Source of the DNA: Siphonodentalium dalli
Taxonomy: Eukaryota; Mollusca; Scaphopoda; Gadilida; Siphonodentaliidae
Assembly: GCA_032622095.1 (NCBI GenBank)
Contig: CP136069.1
Span: 157,531,043 to 157,595,042, forward strand
Reading direction: 5' to 3'
DNA length: 64,000 nucleotides
The notes below the pieces were generated by a model, which had not been told where the DNA came from, ran no database searches, and saw only the letters and a list, made by a program, of their open reading frames with translations. This document shows positions 10,776-21,955 of this stretch, piece after piece (within the stretch, counting starts at the first letter, position 1; every line of letters starts with the position of its first letter). Both the position numbers and the translations under genes were made by a program.

Positions 10776-11036
10776 GCAGGTGACCCGACTTCGTCCGGGC
10801 TTTGACCTTGAATTGACCATTTTGAAGGTCAAGGTCAGGTCGGGGTCACGATTTGACCCGTCCAAAACACGGGTTTAATACAAACTTGACAATAATCATA
10901 CTATTTACTCGATATTTATGATTGGTATAAGAACACAGTATGTCTATATTTTAATATTCTTTCTGTTTATGGAGGTTTTACCGGAAATGACTATTTTAAC
11001 AGCAATACCCACCGCTGAAGCCATCCGTGCCTTTAA
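10771..11036. mobile_element. CTAGCAGGTGACCCG repeat joined to a diverged half of MITE family 2
   Basis: The first part begins CTAGCAGGTGACCCGACTTC and runs through GACCTTGAATTGACC and AAGGTCAAGGTCAGG, a repeat type also present at 17.5 kb and, more distantly, at 25.2-25.55 and 53.85 kb. From about 10885 the sequence matches the right half of MITE family 2 (CCCACCGC...CCGTGCCTTTAA), ending in TTAA at 11033-11036. No coding capacity is seen. Confidence 0.6.
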
Positions 11037-11280
11037 AAACGAGTCTTAATTATTATCAGCTAATTTTGGAAAACGAAAGCATGGACATACTTTATCAAAG
11101 GCAATGATTGAAATTTTTCTAGCTGGACAAACACCTATATATCACTTGATTGTCATGTACGAGTTTCGACCAGAATCGGGTTCTCTGTAATTATATGCCA
11201 GTTCGAACATTTTGTTTTAACAATTAGACCAGATATTCAGTCACATTGTAATCGATAGCAATAGAGGACCTACCCAATAA

Positions 11281-11767
11281 TTAAAGGTACTCAATCCGAT
11301 AAAACTCCTCTCAATTACTATTTCAATGGCTTCGGGGGTCAAACATATTTGATTCGAGTCGAGGAAGTCACCCATCAAAGCTCAGATTTGTTAGATATCG
11401 ATTTTAGAAATCTATTATTTTTCATTATCTGGAATTCTTTCTGGCCCAGAAGACAGTCAAAATTTCGTTATTATTACCACTTGATTATAGAGTTATCCAT
11501 CCTTGTCTGTTTGAATAGAGTTTTGACGTAAAATCTCGAGCAGGTTACCAAATTGACGGCAGTTATTAGTACTCATCTCGAGCAATTAACAAATTTCAAA
11601 AATCAATATCTAATAACTCTGAGCTTTGTTTGATGGGTTCCTCGACTCGAATCAAATATTTTTTACCCCCAAAGCAAAAGAAATAGTAATATAGGACCCT
11701 CTGATCGGATTGTTGTTGTTGGAATCTGTTGAGATGGGGACCCTCTTTACGGATTGAGTACCTTTAA
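11281..11767. mobile_element. TTAA-flanked foldback MITE family 3, copy 1
   Basis: Starts TTAA-AGGTACTCAATCCGAT and ends ATTGAGTACCT-TTAA. Internal arms pair over most of the length: GATTCGAGTCGAGGAAG against TTCCTCGACTCGAATC, and the ATATCGATTTT/AAATCAATATC segments. The right part is diverged and contains a short extra duplication. Related copies are at 31012-31455 and 44377-44846. Confidence 0.85.
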
Positions 11768-13500
11768 GCGTAATTAAGCCACGTGTTGAGAACACGTCTC
11801 ACACAAACACCAAAACAACACGAAATGTATGTTCGATAACGAGAAGTGAACTTCAATTATCGATGACCCCATCAGAATTTTCGCTTCTTTTATTGATTGA
11901 CGGTGATAATCCTGCCTATACACGATTATTCTCTGTATATCTACATGATGATGCGCAAAATTAATTGAAATTGAATTGAACTCCAAACACATAAACGTGG
12001 AATTTGAAGCAGTTAACTACATAGAGATTATCTACAGTTTTTGTTTGAATACCGAAATATCTCATGAGTGTCTGGAGAGAAATATCGAATTTTCACGAGC
12101 GGCTACAAGCCGCGAAAGAAAATTCGATATTTCTTTCCAGACTCGAATGAGATGTTTCAGGTATGTATTCTTTTTATTATATGCACATTATTAAAGCTCA
12201 AAGTCGCTAAGTTATGCGGCATTTTTACTTTTAATAGTACAGCAATTTGAACACTACTAGGAAGAATACTTCCTACACATAATAAGTGTACAATTACCTC
12301 GATAAATCAACAAGACATGTTCAAAGAAATTAAACACGGAATAAAAACTAACAAGTCTCCGTGCCCCCCACAGTCGAAATATAGAAAATCCTTGCTGACG
12401 ACACTTGCATGACCACTCGATAATTGGTTGTCGATAAGCTATACAGTGTAATAACGCTATCAAAAGTGAAATAACGACATCGTATTTCACAATGGCTTCT
12501 AAGAGATAAATACAACGATCTAAGTTTCGGTAAATATCAGCTAATTTATTATTATAATAAAGTATGTCAGTCAGTGTAACTAGTCAGTATGCATCAGAAT
12601 GACAATGAGTGTTTGATTACATATAATCAATTAAAGTAGAATCGAGCATTTATGTCAGCCAAAAAGACAACTCTGGTACAGAATGTTTACAACGGTAGCG
12701 ATGTCATATGCACATATAAATGCTACCACCGTAATTACACGTGTATGAGATTTGTAGTATTGTCCTAATTGGGTGAAGCTATATTACTTACCGTTAAGAT
12801 AATCTTCCATCTTGAATTGTAATTTCTTCGCGTAAACAGTTTCAACACTATATTCGACTTCGGTTTTTAGCACAAGGCATATTGTGACTCTTTATGTATA
12901 TACGTCAACATCCCGTAACTGTGAGTATCATACCAAAGCAAACGCAGATAGCTGTTATAACATTTTATGCTTGAACGAATTTAAATGATAGCTGACAGCA
13001 TGCACAGGCCCATTCACATCACACTATATATTGATCGTTAATACGCATGCTATAAAACGCAAAACGACAAACCTTGAACTACGGGTATACAAGAAGCGTT
13101 CAAAGGATCGATTGGTAGATATGTATAACAATTGCAGCACACGCAACCGTCTGTATCGGTAGACATGTCTATAGCAGTTGTTTCAAAGGACTTGTATTTA
13201 GGGTAAGTTTTTTTTCACAGCTTTCACCAACATGTAGTCTATTCCTAATAAGTTAACACCGATGACCAGCTCAGAAATTAAAGCAGTTATCGTAAACAGA
13301 AAAGAGGTAATTCAGTTTGAAAATTTCAATGTAAAATGCTCAAATATTCCCAGTTTAATTCAAATTAGTTAGTAGCTGTATTAGCGCTAGACATATAGTC
13401 GGATTCCTTATGTCATTTTGCATTTTTGGTTTGTTAAAAGCGATCTAAAAACGGATTATGTATGCCTAGTAGGTGTGTTTTCAGGATTCACTTGTTTCCA
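11768..13500. other. Unannotated stretch with one strong hairpin
   Basis: No ORF with recognisable homology. Apart from the hairpin at 12054-12158 the sequence shows no repeat I can match elsewhere in the window. Confidence 0.5.
12054..12158. repeat. Long hairpin (about 50-bp arms)
   Basis: Left arm 12054-12103 (GAAATATCTCATGAG ... CACGAGCGGC) pairs with right arm 12109-12158 (GCCGCGAAAGAAAATTCGAT ... GAGATGTTTC) around a TACAA loop, with a few mismatches. The GAATTTTCACGAGCGGC part of the left arm recurs as GAATCTTCACGAGCGGC in the hairpin at 23361-23410. It is probably a very small palindromic MITE. Confidence 0.85.
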
Positions 13501-13925
13501 TTCTTGAATTTTGGCGGGTCGGCCTAAATCGGGGTCAACGTAATTTAGAGAGCGTTTCGTATTTTCAGAAAACGATAGATGGTGCCATCTGGCGTATGGT
13601 GATCGGTGCGATTTGAAACTTCTCCAAACTACTAGATATGACTGTTACATGTATTTTTGAAAATTTTGATGTGATCGGTTAATTAGTTTTGGCTACAGTT
13701 GTGATCAAAATTTAACACTGAGCCCTATGGGGATTCTAGTACTTTGGATAAATGGCGCCATTTTGCGTATTATGATATGCGCGTACTGATATTTCTAAAA
13801 AATACTAAGTATGAAACACAGACGTAGTTTTTAAAAGAATGGATGTGATCAGATGATTCTTGCTGGGTACAGTTGCGATCAAAATTTAACACTTAACCCT
13901 ATGGAGAATTTCGTGTTATGCTCAA
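13500..13925 (+). repeat. Diverged tandem duplication, about 173-bp period
   Basis: Two units share GATCAAAATTTAACACT followed by CCCTATGG (about 13704 and 13877) and preceding TGTGATCGG/TGTGATCAG and GGCTACAGTTGTGAT/GGGTACAGTTGCGAT blocks. No coding potential is seen. Confidence 0.7.
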
Positions 13926-14814
13926 ACGTTAATTGTAATATCACTTATTGTCAATTAAGTGGAGCGATATAGTGGAGCGAAATATAACATTCAATCTACA
14001 CAAATGATGTCAAAAAAACTCAATTTGCGTCGATGTATATACTCAATCGGTTTTGTGGTAAGGTTATAACATTCTTGAAAATTGTTATGACATGGCTATA
14101 GCAAAATGGATGTATTCGTATCATAAGAATTGCCAAGCCACATAATCAAGGCAACGCAGCCAAATATGTCATGTTCAATATATTATTCATTACAATTGTA
14201 TTCGATCTGTGCAAATATATCCTTGGCAAATATCGATTTCGTTATTTCTCTAAAATTCTTGCATTGAAGCAAATAATGAAATTCATCACCAACTTAGCAT
14301 AGGTAAAAGTGTTATCAGCTTCAACAGTGCTTGGCCATCGACTGATTTCGATTGGCAAGTAATGATTGCTTGTTCTAAATCAGCATAATGTAGTTCTATT
14401 TCTGTCGTTGAGGATTTAAAAGTATTCTTCGAAATTTAGATCGTGCTTGAAGATTCTGTATATTTTACCTCTATACTGGATGTGTTCTATGTCATTTTGC
14501 CGACCGATTCTGCAATTGCCTATAAGACTACATTTAACATATTCGAGAATAATATCGTGGTTTGATAAATTCCCAGTATATAACAGATGTCCCTGGCCAG
14601 TTTATTAAAATAATGCGGATCTTTCTGATCCAGGGAATGCCCGGTACGGAATTTTCATGATAAGTTCTAGCCAAGTCATATAGGATTTTACAGTATCTAT
14701 TTCCGTCCATGTGTATCAATTTGAACCGATATTTCATCACTGAAATGAATAGTCACATCGATCGGCGATCTTCTACTCTCTCCATATATCACCGCGCGAC
14801 GACTGCAGATTTTG
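13926..14814. other. Unannotated, no recognised feature
   Basis: No homologous ORF, satellite or inverted repeat could be recognised here. Confidence 0.45.
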
Positions 14815-15213
14815 TTAACCCTTTACCCAACAGAAGGGCCCTGTGCCAATGCATTCTCTTATATATGCGAGTCGACCATAGGTCGCCTCGCATATATAAG
14901 AGAATGCATCGGCTTAACACATTAAAAATTATAAAATTGTTAAAGAATGTAAGAAAAAATGGTAAAAAGTGTTAAAAAAAGTTTTTTTTAGGCCAATGCA
15001 TTCTCTTATATATGCGAGGCGACCTATGGTCGACTCGCATATATAAGAGAATGCATTGGCACAGGGCATAACTGTAACCATCACAATGTGGTCAATGAGC
15101 CGGTTCCAATGATATCCATATTTGTATGGTTCTATTGAGACAGACCGAAGATATTTTAGGCTGTTGAAGCTTTATTTGGCCGGTTTTGGCCGGTTTGTTG
15201 GGTAAAGGGTTAA
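14815..15213 (+). mobile_element. TTAA-flanked double-cruciform MITE, copy B
   Basis: TTAA at both ends; inverted ends CCCTTTACCCAACA / TGTTGGGTAAAGGG. The two 67-bp palindromes are at 14846-14912 and 14993-15059, each self-complementary and each the reverse complement of the other, separated by an A-rich spacer. A unique tail (CACAATGTGGTCAA ... GGCCGGTTTTGGCCGG) makes the element asymmetric. It is 399 bp long with no real ORF. Confidence 0.93.
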
Positions 15214-15224
15214 GCGATCGCATG

Positions 15225-15362
15225 CTCTCTTTTCCCCTCTATATTTTCTCTCTCCCTCGCCCTCCCTCTCTATCCCACCCTCTCTCATTAACTATCCCAA
15301 CCTCTCTCACTATCTATCTTTCTATCTCTCTCACTCCCTATCTACCTCTCTCAATCTATCTT
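15225..15362 (+). repeat. CT-rich microsatellite
   Basis: Pyrimidine-rich simple sequence of CTCTCTC, CTATCTAT and CCCTCTCT type on the plus strand, directly after the MITE. Confidence 0.9.
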
Positions 15363-15455
15363 ATAATAAATGTGAATAAAATAAAGTAACACCATTTAAG
15401 ACTCATATGAGTTTTTAAAAAACACGAGCTTTCGGCTATCTAGTAGCCTTTATCA
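15363..15455 (-). mobile_element. Penelope-like 3' fragment with a hammerhead-like motif (fossil)
   Basis: On the minus strand the sequence reads TTGATAAAGGCTA, a short loop, TAGCCGAAAGCTCGTG, then AAAAACTCATATGAGTC and an A/T-rich tail. The arrangement (near CTGATGA, a GGCTA/TAGCC stem II, then GAAA) resembles hammerhead cores reported in Penelope-like elements. It is a short end fragment without coding sequence; the assignment is tentative. Confidence 0.35.
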
Positions 15456-15461
15456 AGCGGC

Positions 15462-16637
15462 GGGGGGGGGGGGGGGGGGCTCGGTTGTACCTTCGCTTTT
15501 CAACAGGTCTCTCGCCGCCATACGTGACCCATACCTCGGTCGGTAACTAATACTTACCATGACCATATGCGAAGTTTCAGATATTCGAACACATTGCCAG
15601 ACCCAAACTCGAACTTAATCAGTGCATTGTATAGAACTCACGTTAATCTATCTTATGATTATAGTCATTAAATATATTCATTCAAGTTACAATTGTTATA
15701 CCCTTACTTAAATATCTTCATGAATGGAGGAAATACAGAATATATATTTATAAGCAGGGCAATCGTTATACACATATAATTTAATCATTAGCTGTCCGTT
15801 TACGGAATACTATAAAACAATTACATGTAGTTGTCACACATTTAGCCATTAGAGTTATTTCTCGATTACCTAATTTTCTTGATCACTTTCCGCTACAGAC
15901 TGTCAATCAATTTTCACCCCACCGTCTCATATGCAACTTGTCATATAGCTTAATATCAACTTCATTACGGGCCACATGATGTCCCAGTAACAAAGATATG
16001 GTGTTTTTGCACATATATTATGTTTTAACTGTTACACGATGCGATGCGATTCATAAATTCAGTAGAAAACTAAATTTCCTCTTTTAATTTCGAATTAATG
16101 TTAGAAAAATTCATTGAAGATCTCACGGATATCTGATTTTGGATACAACTTGTGTCAAAATGACACAGAAAGTGCATGCGAATGCATTACATCATATATT
16201 CGTAAATTTCCACCAGAATTTCATTCTAACGGCAATTCTGAATTATACGGAAATGATCATCTCTGTTATCTAGCTGACTGAATCGCAAATCAGATGGGTT
16301 GTCGGATGGGTCCAGTCTAATATTCAAATTCAATTTAACGTAGCTTTTTACATGTGTAAAGAAGGTCTGTAAGTTCGTTACTGACTTCGGTGTGGGTCAT
16401 GTATGGCAGCGAGAAGAACTGTCTCTCGCGAGAACCCTCGCCCCCCAACGGGGGGGGGGGGGGGGGGGGGGCTCGGTTGTACCTTCGCTTTTCAACAGGT
16501 CTCTCGCCGCCATACGTGACCCATACCTCGGTCGGTAACTAATACTTACCATGACCATATGCGAAGTTTCAGATATTCGAACACATTGCCAGACCCAAAC
16601 TCGAACTTAATCAGTGCATTGTATAGAACTCACGTTA
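15462..16637. repeat. Identical 166-bp direct repeats, each led by poly-G, about 992 bp apart
   Basis: Positions 15480-15645 and 16472-16637 are identical by eye (CTCGGTTGTACCTTCGC ... GAACTCACGTTA), and each follows a poly-G run (about 18 and 21 bases). Just before the second poly-G, 16375-16432 is an imperfect inverted copy of the same block (GGGTCATGTATGGCAGCGAG), so the second copy is one arm of a palindrome with a C/G-run centre. The intervening 0.8 kb has no recognisable gene. Confidence 0.85.
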
Positions 16638-17189
16638 TCAACTGAACAACTCAGAAACAAAATATTCCATATTGAAAAAGGGCAATAACTCAGTTGAATA
16701 TTGTCTGACTGGAACAAAATTCTAATTGTATTCACGTCCTCTTGTTATTAGGATACCTAACACGTTTGGAGGTGATTGATTAATAAATAATACACTTGTC
16801 AATAGGATAACCCCCCCCCCAAGAAACTACATATTCTTAAAATAAGTTGAAATTGTACATACTTCGATCAATAACAGTTGTTGGGCCGGACCAAATGTGA
16901 TCTTTGTTTACTTGTAATTATACCACATACCAACATTTGATGCTATTGATAAATATACCATTCAGACAACGAAGTGTGATTGATGGTTCTTGGGTCAGAT
17001 TCCAGATTATAAGGATGATGATATTTAGTGAACTTTACCCGCCACCCTACTCTACATGACAGCACTAACTGAGGTGTAACAGATAATGACATAAACATAT
17101 AAATGTATCCAAAATAGACTATGAATATCAGCTGTAACAAGAATGTATATATCATAAATTGTAAATGCTATATTTTGGGACGGAGCCGG
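16638..17189. other. Unannotated, no recognised feature
   Basis: AT-rich sequence with a poly-C run near 16810. No homologous ORF or repeat was recognised. Confidence 0.45.
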
Positions 17190-17960
17190 CGAATGCCGTA
17201 TTTTCACTTAAGTAAATAAACGCTCTTTAATAGCCTACACTTTAACACATATTTGTGTGTATTTTACGATTACGTGCGATAAAGTTGTCTTGAATACGTT
17301 GTGTGAATTTAGAATTGTCCTTCCTGTATTGGGTCTCACACACATCAAAGAGACGACTAACCACTCAATTCCAAGGACGGTGGCAGGGGGAAGTGAGAAG
17401 AGTGCTCGGACGTTCTCATCAGAAGCTGTGCGATGACACTGCCCGTGCTTTTTTGCCCTTAGATAGGAAGTTTGAGCTCACACGTGTGCTGCATTTGCAC
17501 CAAATTCGTCGAAATCCGCCAGTTTTACCCGATTTGACCTTGAACTGACCATTTTGAAGGTCAAGGTCAGGTCGTGGTCACGATTTGACCCGTCCAAAAC
17601 ACTCCCCGGACATAAGTAACCCTAGGTATAAAATTTCGTCGAAATCCGTCAGTTTTACCAGATTTGACCTTGAATTGGTCATTTTGAAGGTCAAGGTCAG
17701 GTCGGGTCACGATTTAACCCGTCCATGACACTTCCCGGACAAAAATACGCCGTCCCTTGGAACCCCTAAGTACGGAATTCTGTCTCGACATCCCCAGTTT
17801 CCGAGATGGTCAAATGCCGTATTTTCACTCAAGTAGACAAACGCTCTTTAATAGCGATGCCTCATATACAAACGTAAGTGATACGTATTCAATACGTTGT
17901 GTGAACTTAGAGTTGTTCTTCCTGCATCGGGTCAAACACAGCAACGGTCGAGCCGTTTTC
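17190..17960 (+). repeat. Direct duplication flanking two TGACCTTGA/AAGGTCAAGGTCA units
   Basis: About 17195-17345 and 17812-17945 are diverged direct copies (GCCGTATTTTCACT, AAACGCTCTTTAATAGC, AATACGTTGTGTGAA). Between them are two tandem units (about 17505-17600 and 17636-17735) with TTTGACCTTGAA, CATTTTGAAGGTCAAGGTCA and CACGATTTGACCCGTCC. The same unit is at 10.8 kb. Small ORFs across this block are not conserved between the copies and are not called. Confidence 0.7.
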
Positions 17961-19540
17961 GAGTCCATAAAGGACATTGAACAATTTTGGCAACACGAAA
18001 AGACACATTTAAACTGTAACTATTGGTTTTACGTCCTCTTTGGTTGTGGTAAGGCAATCAATTTTAATTTGTTTTAACTCCAACCGTTTCTATACCGTTT
18101 TTCCTTGCAAAAATGTGATTATATGAAAACATGGATCTCAAATTCGCCGAAAGCTCGGCTCAAATCGAATTTAGTGCACTCGGTTGATAAATTTCGTAAA
18201 GAATTGCTCTATATCTAAGCATGTCCCACAAATGAATATGATTCTATCCACACTTTCTATTGTATGTCGTCTGCTCGTAATTCTGGAACACCCCTCCTGA
18301 TGAATACTAGACCCTTCCGATGTATACTTTTATAACTGAATGGGCGAATCCGGTGTGTAGGCGAGTCTTAGATCTCAGCATTAGCTTACAATTCCTGTGA
18401 TGTCCATACGGATTCAAGAAGAAATCGAATTCTTATTATGTATAATTTACATTCTGTTCAACCATGTCAGTGTTAAGTTATGAGCTATAATATGTCCATT
18501 CAAATTCAAAAGTGCCTAATGTTTAGCAAATATATCGCTGACAATATAACAACAAATATGCGGGATCAAATCGCTCTTAATAATATATAACTGTTCGGAA
18601 TTCACGATTTGTAGCCTCAAGACAAACGTGTCTAATCGAAGCGATTGGTGTAACGCATGCAATTAATTAAACGTAATTTGAGGAAGCCTGCACGATTCCA
18701 GGAAATAGCATTTCGATTAGGAAAACGATAGCCGCAGTATCTCAGTATGACTGTGAGTTCATGTTTACACCACCTTTAACTTAACAACCCTTCATGCTTC
18801 GGTGAGAATGCTCCCAACAAAAACGGGGAATTATTTCAATGCACAATGGTGGTTCTATGATGAGTATACAATACGTTATTTATAGATATGCAATACGAGG
18901 TTTTCATTATGATGTTCAAATATCATTTTATACCGCGACACTTTATCTGTGCATCTTAACTGCTTACACTCGCGATAGATACACATACATTTATCTGGGT
19001 TATAGACAAGGCGTCCGTTTGAATTTTGAAGCTTGATTTGATGTGCCAATTCGTACGAAACGACTAAAATCAGGCACGAAGCAGCGTACGCATGCCGTGC
19101 CAGTGCCATAGAGACAGGTATTTTCCATCAGCGAGGATATCTATATGTACACATTTGGTGAATAATTCCAAGATATATGGACAGGTTTAGCTTGAAATTC
19201 TGCTAACTGCACCGGCCACACAACAACAAACTATACTATTACATACGTCGTGGTGGGATATCCTGTTAAATGCATGGTAGGTGAACTATAATTTATTTAT
19301 TTATTTAATACCTCCATTGCTGGAGAATATATTATACAATAAGAATCATGGTTTTCATCCTTGGTGTGGATGTTTTATCGGACCGAAAATACTGGTATTT
19401 TTCATCCGATAGAAATCGTCGCTCCGTTTGCGTTCGCAGCGGAATTCCCAATTATTTATGACGTCATCCTTCTAGTTAAACCCCGGGTCTATCTGTATGT
19501 GTGCCAGCATGTGGACTATCACGACAGCCAGAAATCATTT
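17961..19540. other. Unannotated, no recognised feature
   Basis: No ORF with recognisable domains, no long inverted or tandem repeat seen. Confidence 0.45.
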
Positions 19541-19547
19541 AATGCGC

Positions 19548-20425
19548 AGAGACGTGGCAACAGGGGGGGGGGGGGTGAGGTGTGTATCACCCCCCCCCCA
19601 ACTTTGGTCAAAAGTTTCAACAGTTGGAAATTTCATACCTGCCAAAACATTAGTTGGAAATTTCACACCAACAATAGGTTGAATATGTTCTTGTAGTTTG
19701 ATTTTCAAACAATTTATTGGGGGGAATTAATTGCTTTTGGACCAATATTTGCATATTTTCCTATTTTTTGTCAAAATTTTGGACTGAAATGGTCATTAGT
19801 TGGAAATTTTCCAACATGGGGGGGGGGGGGGTTACAGGTTGGAAATTTCCAACACCTGGAAAGCTTGTGTCCTGGTCCCTCCCCGTTGCCAGTCAAAAAC
19901 TGCTAGTTAATTTAAGAGAACAATATTGTCATACATTTGGTCAAACTTGTGGACTGAAATGGTCATCAGTTGGAGATTTTCCAACCTGAGGGGGAGTATG
20001 AGGTTTGAAATTTCTAACACTATAGGAAAGCTTCAGTTGACGCCAGTCTAGATGCTAGGTTTTGCGATTTTCTTGTTAAAATTTCAAAATTTTCTCACAC
20101 CGGGCCGAACAACCATGGTCAGCCCGGTGTGTCGTGGTCTCTTGCCCGTAGCCGTGTGTATTTTGTATATGGAGTTAGACCACTAGATGTTAGTATCTAT
20201 GCAGTGTTTCAGGTTAAAATATCTGAATGTTTTATACCGGGAATATAGATCCATGGTTTATGAAGATGTAGGATATTAGGCCAAATACGCACCGCATGAG
20301 GTGCAAAAGGGGTGCTAATGGAATTTGCAAAACTTGTGTTCGGTCTGATTCTGACTCAGGGGGGGGGGGGGGGTGCAGTTGGAATTTTCCAAGGTGGACA
20401 CCCCCGAATGAAAACACTCTAGCCA
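19548..20425 (+). mobile_element. GTTGGAAATTTCC dispersed repeat, copy 1
   Basis: Begins GACGTGGCAACAGGG followed by poly-G and poly-C, then repeated GTTGGAAATTTC motifs, GTAGTTTGATTTTC, CCAATATTTGCATATTTTCC, a CACACCGGGC/GCCCGGTGTG stem at 20097-20132, and ends near CCAAGGTGGACACCCC. The same order of blocks occurs at 32268-32975 and inside each 1446-bp tandem unit, with end fragments at 46742 and about 52018-52085. It has no coding frame. Start TGGCAACAGGG and inverted end TGGCAAGAGGG (seen best at 52 kb) hint at terminal inverted repeats. Confidence 0.75.
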
Positions 20426-20570
20426 ATAATGCGTGGCAGGATATTCCGAGAAGATGGGCAATTCCTCCGTAGATGGTGAGTATATTGTGCTATCAATTCA
20501 TTGTTGACATTTTATTCATATATAACAATTCCTCCTCCTGTAAATCCATGGTGAAGTGACTGAAACAATC

Positions 20571-21955
20571 ACTATCGGACATAGTCCAAGTCTTCTCGTA
20601 CTAAAACCGGCTAAGATATTGGGATGGAGGTGCCGGTCTTTAGTCCGAGTTCCAGGCCCATGCATTCTTATGACACGACTTAAGCGTTAGTGACCCGCTC
20701 AAATAAAACCACAATTATATGAAATAAAATATCACAATTGCGACAATAAACGGATATTTTCCGCAGAAGACATGCTATTTGATCTGAAACCCACATCAGT
20801 TGTGAATTGAAAGCGGTAATTTAATGCGAAAAGAGACATTTACCGCAATGTTTACAAATTTTTAAAAGTATGCGAACTCAGTTGACCTCGCGAACTGTGT
20901 TCGGCATTTTCCTTTGAAAATATTCCGTAGATTTTCGACTGACAACGCAAATTACGATGAATTCTCCATTGTAATCGTAATTATGTGTGTCAATAAATAA
21001 AAAATAAATAGATTAATTAAACATTGAAGATATAAATGTAATACATTAAATAAATTACGGGGAATTACAACCCTCTCAAAGTTTAAAACAGTGTAAACAC
21101 AACGACCATTAGAATAAATAATATGGTGCTACATTTCCCACATTTGGTGGACTTCAGCGAAATTAAGATATATACTAAGCGAACAGAGCAATATACTGCT
21201 CTTGTTAAGCACACAAAAAATCAAACAAAATTTGTATAAATTTTTAACCTTAAGTTTGAAAAGTCCCACTAAAACGGAAGAACTATATTTCGAAACTGTG
21301 TGATTCGGTTCTCCGATTATTTTATCAACACAAAAGTCAAAATGCACATGGATGAAAATCACACGCATGGCAAGTCAGACACAAGAGTTCTAATTTGCTC
21401 CAATTTTGACAAGTTGCTTGCGAAAATTGTCAACAAAACTACCTTTCTGATCCTCCATTATGTCATTAAGTTTTTAGTGCGGGAATTGTTCTCAAAGCAC
21501 ATTGGAAACTGGACTTTGCGGCGATCGGTTTTCGCTATTTTGTTCGGAAAACCCCGCGCTATATATAGAAACGGAAACTAGAATACTCAGAACAAACACC
21601 GGACAATGCCGAAGTTCTTCGGAACCTGAGTTCGGCTTTCAGTTAAGTAAACAAACAGAAAAAACAGCGATGTTGGTGACAATCAACCGGAATATTCTAT
21701 GCGTAATTTAACATGAAAGTTAGATTATTATACACCATTGTGACCATAAGATGTCTCTCTTTCCGATGTATATAGCATCATGTATTGATTCATTAGGTAA
21801 ATCGAGTAAAATACACCACAGATTCCCGCCACAGATTGTGGGCGTAACTCGTGTGATAGGATTGGTATAGAAGCGGGCTTGGACTAAAGACCGGCACCTC
21901 CATCCCAATATATTAGCCGGTTTTAGTACGAGAAGACTTGGACTATATCGGACAA
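20571..21955. repeat. 75-bp inverted repeats 1.3 kb apart
   Basis: Arms at about 20573-20650 and 21876-21953 (GTCCAAGTCTTCTCGTACTA ... GGAGGTGCCGGTCTTTAGTCC) are almost identical in inverse orientation. They could be the ends of a non-autonomous DNA element; the inside has no recognised coding sequence and no target duplication was found. Confidence 0.7.

Noticed and set aside
14821-14975. ORFs repeated in MITE copies (peptides with CILLYMRVDHRSPRIYKRMH)
   Set aside because: They are read-through of the palindrome stems, occur in both orientations and change with every indel.
15462-16637. LTR pair of a small retroelement
   Set aside because: The direct repeats start in poly-G, lack TG...CA ends and primer-site or polypurine signals, and one copy forms part of a palindrome.
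17303-18077. ORFs of 81 and 106 residues sharing a short peptide
   Set aside because: They lie in a diverged direct duplication; similarity stops where the frames diverge and no domain is recognised.
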